Shown piece by piece: positions 60,516 through 64,000 of a stretch of 64,000 bases of DNA (the stretch's first letter is position 1; each line of letters opens with the position of its first letter). The DNA comes from Sulfitobacter sp. LCG007. Its GTDB lineage: Bacteria > Pseudomonadota > Alphaproteobacteria > Rhodobacterales > Rhodobacteraceae. The DNA lies in the NCBI RefSeq assembly GCF_040801785.1, contig NZ_CP161805.1, positions 3,534,001-3,598,000 on the forward strand, written 5' to 3'. Below the pieces are notes generated by a model that had not been told where the DNA came from, did not search any database, and was given only the letters and a program-made list of their open reading frames with translations. Both the position numbers and the translations under genes were made by a program.

Positions 60516-60519
<4 letters not shown>
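59650..60519 (-). CDS. ABC transporter permease, PotB/PotH type
   Basis: Predicted 289 residues with six hydrophobic segments and the EAA loop DYGRAAAICGAGPLRRFREVTLPLAMPGV. The start overlaps the stop of the ATPase gene (ATGA), and the end overlaps the next permease. Confidence 0.9.
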
Positions 60520-61631
<1,112 letters not shown>

Positions 61632-61688
61632 CAGTCCCCACCTCGATTGTACGGGAGAACCAGCTCCGGCACCGACTCGGACGCTAGA

Positions 61689-61698
61689 TGATATAACA
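61689..61698 (-). promoter_or_regulatory. candidate extended -10 for the transporter operon
   Basis: Minus strand TGTTATATCA (61698-61689) reads TG-T-TATATC, an extended -10, placing a start near 61682 and a leader of about 50 bases before the ATPase ATG. It is the exact mirror of the element at 61942-61951. Confidence 0.45.
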
Positions 61699-61816
61699 GA
61701 AAAATCAACATCCCTGAAAATACTTTGAGGATTGCCGAGGGCGATCCGCCGAAAGGGCGCTGGAAATACAGGCAATTGCGGCCGTCCGCGAAGGCCGCGC
61801 GCACTGCAATAGCGTT

Positions 61817-61831
61817 TGATCCAAAGGATCA
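61817..61831. promoter_or_regulatory. candidate operator palindrome
   Basis: TGATCCAAAGGATCA is a perfect 6-bp inverted repeat with a 3-base centre, lying at the midpoint of the divergent region. TetR-family regulators often bind palindromes of this size, and a TetR gene lies in the cluster. TGATCC is also the -35 of Rhodobacter sigma-E, but no matching -10 was found on either strand. Confidence 0.45.
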
Positions 61832-61941
61832 GCGCCGCGGCGCGCGTCTTGTGCATGGATTATCCCAGCGCGGGTAGTTCTCTGAATTTTCCTCTCGAAA
61901 TGGCAGAGTATCACTTGACGCATCCGCGATTACCGCGTTCT

Positions 61942-61951
61942 TGTTATATCA
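61942..61951 (+). promoter_or_regulatory. candidate extended -10 for the aminotransferase gene
   Basis: TGTTATATCA reads TG-T-TATATC with a start near 61957 and a leader of about 60 bases before the ATG. No canonical -35 precedes it. Confidence 0.45.
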
Positions 61952-62017
61952 AATCTGTGTCCCTCCGGCAGCGCCACCTTTCCACCTGCCGGAGCGACTC
62001 AATCGACGGAGCACCCC

Positions 62018-63271
62018 ATGACCCTGAACGCAGCGAACGACAACCAGAGCGCGGACGACCGGCTCAGAGAGCGCGCAAAGGCAGTGATCCCTGCAGGCAT
62101 GTGGGGACACATGCGCGCATCTGCCGTGCCGCCCGGCTATCCCCAGTTCTTCGAAGGCGGCGACGGCGCGCGCGTGCGCGATGTCAACGGCCGGGAATAC
62201 ATCGACTTCATGTGCAGCTGGGGCCCGATCGTTCTGGGCCACCGCCATCCCGAAGTCGAACGTGCGGCGCGCGCGCAGCTGGAGGCGGGCGACTGCCTCA
62301 ACGGACCCACGGAACATGCCGTGCGGCTGGCCGAGCGGCTGGTCTCGATGGTGCCGCACGCCGACTGGGCGCTGTTCCAGAAGAACGGGTCGGATGCGAT
62401 GACGACCTGCGTCACGCTGGCACGCGCCGGAACCGGGCGGCGCAAGATCCTCATCGCGAAGGGCGCCTATCACGGCGCGGTGCCCTGGTGCTCGCCCTCG
62501 CTGGTCGGGGTGACGGCAGAGGATCGCGCGCATCTTCGCCATTTCCATTTCAACGATATCGAGTCGCTGGACGCGGCGGTTGCCGAAGCCGGGGATGATC
62601 TCGCCGGCATCGTCGTGTCGGCATTCCGTCACGATCTCGCAATTCCGCAGGAGCTCCCCGATCCGGCCTTCGCCCGCGCGGCCCGGGCCCATTGCGACCG
62701 CCTCGATGCCGCGCTGATCCTGGACGACGTGCGCGCGGGTTTCCGTCTGAACCTGCGCGGAAGCTGGGAGGAGGTCGGCGTGCAGCCCGATCTGGCGGGC
62801 TACTCCAAGGCGATCGCCAACGGGTATCCCCTGGCGGCGGTCACGGGGACCGACAGGTTCCGCGCCGCAGGCGAGCAGGTCTTCGTCACCGGATCCTTCT
62901 GGTACGGAGGCGCGTCAATGGCGGCCGCAGTCACCGTTCTGGAGGTTCTCGAGCGCGAGGACGGCCCGGCCCGGATGAAGGCTGCGGGCGAACGCTTCGC
63001 GGCCGGCCTGATCGAAAGCGCGGCGCGCAACGGCTTTGACGTCACGCTGTCCGGTCCGCCGGTCATGCCGCTGATGACATTCGCGGACGATCCCGACGCC
63101 AGCCAGGGAGAGGCCCTCTGCCAGCAGGCGCTCGCCCGCGGGGTCTATCTGCACAACAAGCACAACATGTTCCTGTCCCTTGCCCATACCGACGCGGAAA
63201 TCGACACGGCCCTCTCGGCCATCGACGACGCATTCATCGCGTTGGCAAAGCAGCGCACGGTGTCTGCCTGA
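62018..63271 (+). CDS. class III aminotransferase
   Basis: Predicted 417 residues, PLP fold type I, of the glutamate-1-semialdehyde/4-aminobutyrate group. NGSDAMTTCVTLARAGTGRRKIL, YHGA, LILDDVRAGFRL (aspartate binding the PLP ring) and GYSKAIANGYPLAA (PLP-lysine) are visible. It would move an amino group between an omega-amine or amino acid and a 2-oxoacid. It leads the plus-strand arm of the cluster and is followed by the amidase-like gene after 61 bases. Substrate unknown. Confidence 0.9.
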   Translation: MTLNAANDNQSADDRLRERAKAVIPAGMWGHMRASAVPPGYPQFFEGGDGARVRDVNGREYIDFMCSWGPIVLGHRHPEVERAARAQLEAGDCLNGPTEHAVRLAERLVSMVPHADWALFQKNGSDAMTTCVTLARAGTGRRKILIAKGAYHGAVPWCSPSLVGVTAEDRAHLRHFHFNDIESLDAAVAEAGDDLAGIVVSAFRHDLAIPQELPDPAFARAARAHCDRLDAALILDDVRAGFRLNLRGSWEEVGVQPDLAGYSKAIANGYPLAAVTGTDRFRAAGEQVFVTGSFWYGGASMAAAVTVLEVLEREDGPARMKAAGERFAAGLIESAARNGFDVTLSGPPVMPLMTFADDPDASQGEALCQQALARGVYLHNKHNMFLSLAHTDAEIDTALSAIDDAFIALAKQRTVSA

Positions 63272-63332
63272 CGCCAGCCGTCAGTCATCCGCGCACAGCT
63301 TGGATAACGGCTTGCCGCAGAAAGGGCCGCAA

Positions 63333-64000
63333 ATGACTTCCAGGTTCCAGTTTCCCGAAAACGGACCGCACGCGATCAAGCCATGGTCGGTGCGCAAGGG
63401 TCATGCCGACGAACATTTCCTGTCCGATTACCGGTTCCAGTTCCCGCGCGAGGATCCGGATCTGGCAGAAGTCTATGTCTACACACCGCGCATGTCCTAC
63501 GACCCGGGCGAGCTGGTCGAATTCCACGGCTCCTGCAACGCGGAAACATGGTCGCTGCAGATCTACCGCGACGGCCACAAGCCCGAGATGGTCCATGAGG
63601 CCTTCGACCTTCCGGGGGCTTTCACCGGAACGTCCGAGACCGCCTACAGCGACGGATGCGACTGGCCGGTGCTTCATTCCTGGAAAATCCCGGCGGACCA
63701 GCGCCCCGGTTTCTACCGTGTCGTCTCGACCTGCATCAGGAAGGACGGCGAACGCTTCGTCCAGCACCACTTCGTCGTTGTCCGTCCCACGGACCGGACG
63801 CGGCAGGGCAAGATCCTGCTGATGCTCGCGACCGGCACCTGGACCGCCTACAACGACTGGGGCGGGGCGAACCACTACTTCGGAACCTTCGGCCCGGACA
63901 GGAACGAGGGGTCCCCGCACCTGTCGCTGCACCGGCCCTGGACACGCGGGATGCTCTGGCTGCCGAAGGGCGCCGCGCGGATCGCGCAGAACCGCATACC
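63333..64000 (+). CDS. N,N-dimethylformamidase large-subunit-like protein (partial, runs off the window)
   Basis: 222 residues are visible from the ATG at 63333; the gene continues beyond 64000. The N-terminal beta-rich part (PRMSYDPGELVEFHGSCNAETWSLQIYRDG, then VVRPTDRTRQGKILLMLATGTWTAYNDWGGANHYFG) matches the beta/large-subunit family of N,N-dimethylformamidase. The iron-binding catalytic residues of that family lie further downstream and cannot be checked. It probably hydrolyses an amide or related bond of the compound the ABC transporter imports. Confidence 0.75.
   Translation, partial: MTSRFQFPENGPHAIKPWSVRKGHADEHFLSDYRFQFPREDPDLAEVYVYTPRMSYDPGELVEFHGSCNAETWSLQIYRDGHKPEMVHEAFDLPGAFTGTSETAYSDGCDWPVLHSWKIPADQRPGFYRVVSTCIRKDGERFVQHHFVVVRPTDRTRQGKILLMLATGTWTAYNDWGGANHYFGTFGPDRNEGSPHLSLHRPWTRGMLWLPKGAARIAQNRI

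Larger units (their letters stand above)
61632..62017. other. divergent control region of the amine/amide cluster
   Basis: 386 bases without a gene between the transporter operon (minus) and the aminotransferase gene (plus). It holds two mirror-image TGTTATATCA elements and a central palindrome, annotated separately, and is more AT-rich than flanking coding DNA. Confidence 0.7.

Noticed and set aside
61817-61831. TGATCC as a Rhodobacter sigma-E -35 element
   Set aside because: No matching -10 at the required distance on either strand; a palindromic operator explains it better.

Overview
The window reads as one contig of an alphaproteobacterial chromosome, most likely Rhodobacterales (Rhodobacteraceae or Roseobacter group). 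The reasons are the high GC, an HvrA/H-NS-type regulator, a polyol operon in the smo/mtlK order known from Rhodobacter, a UDP-sulfoquinovose synthase (sqdB), a family-14 glycosyltransferase with a long C-terminal extension, and dense operons whose genes mostly join by ATGA or GTGA overlaps. No rRNA, tRNA, CRISPR array, insertion sequence or complete prophage was seen. The genus cannot be fixed by eye.

Positions 1-19000 are mainly housekeeping and repair: an Ada-like alkyl-DNA repair regulator divergent from nth, a PfkB sugar/adenosine kinase, several GNAT acetyltransferases, hvrA, rppH, fadH, a LysR regulator, an OmpA-like protein, an AhpD-like protein, a stand-alone MoaB/CinA-N protein, sfsA, map, rsmD, a ferredoxin-reductase-like flavoprotein, a peroxiredoxin, a pterin dehydratase, a phosphodiesterase and a RidA protein. 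Positions 19000-27200 carry envelope functions: a type I secretion ABC transporter with its HlyD adaptor, divergent from an mlaA-mlaC pair, then a regulator with a degenerate LuxR domain and a class A penicillin-binding protein. Positions 27400-32500 hold glnK-amtB, an aromatic/aspartate aminotransferase, a sulfurtransferase, a glutathione S-transferase and smpB.

Positions 32500-39050 group sugar and sulfate chemistry: a sulfotransferase head-to-head with a GT14-type glycosyltransferase, a HIT protein, otsB-otsA for trehalose, and sqdB. Positions 39200-49050 are sugar catabolism: dgoK-dgoA, a LacI regulator and a complete sorbitol/mannitol operon (binding protein, two permeases, ATPase, polyol dehydrogenase, mannitol 2-dehydrogenase) behind a candidate LacI operator. 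Positions 49400-55450 are urtABCDE, the urea ABC transporter, with an NtrC-like site upstream and no urease genes after it.

Positions 55450-56890 form a small low-GC accessory patch with a lone RelA/SpoT synthetase-type protein and possible decayed coding sequence. Positions 56890-64000 form an accessory catabolic cluster: a TetR regulator, a PotFGHI-like ABC transporter, and divergently a class III aminotransferase followed by the 5' part of a protein resembling the N,N-dimethylformamidase large subunit. This cluster and the RelA/SpoT protein are the best candidates for undescribed biology.
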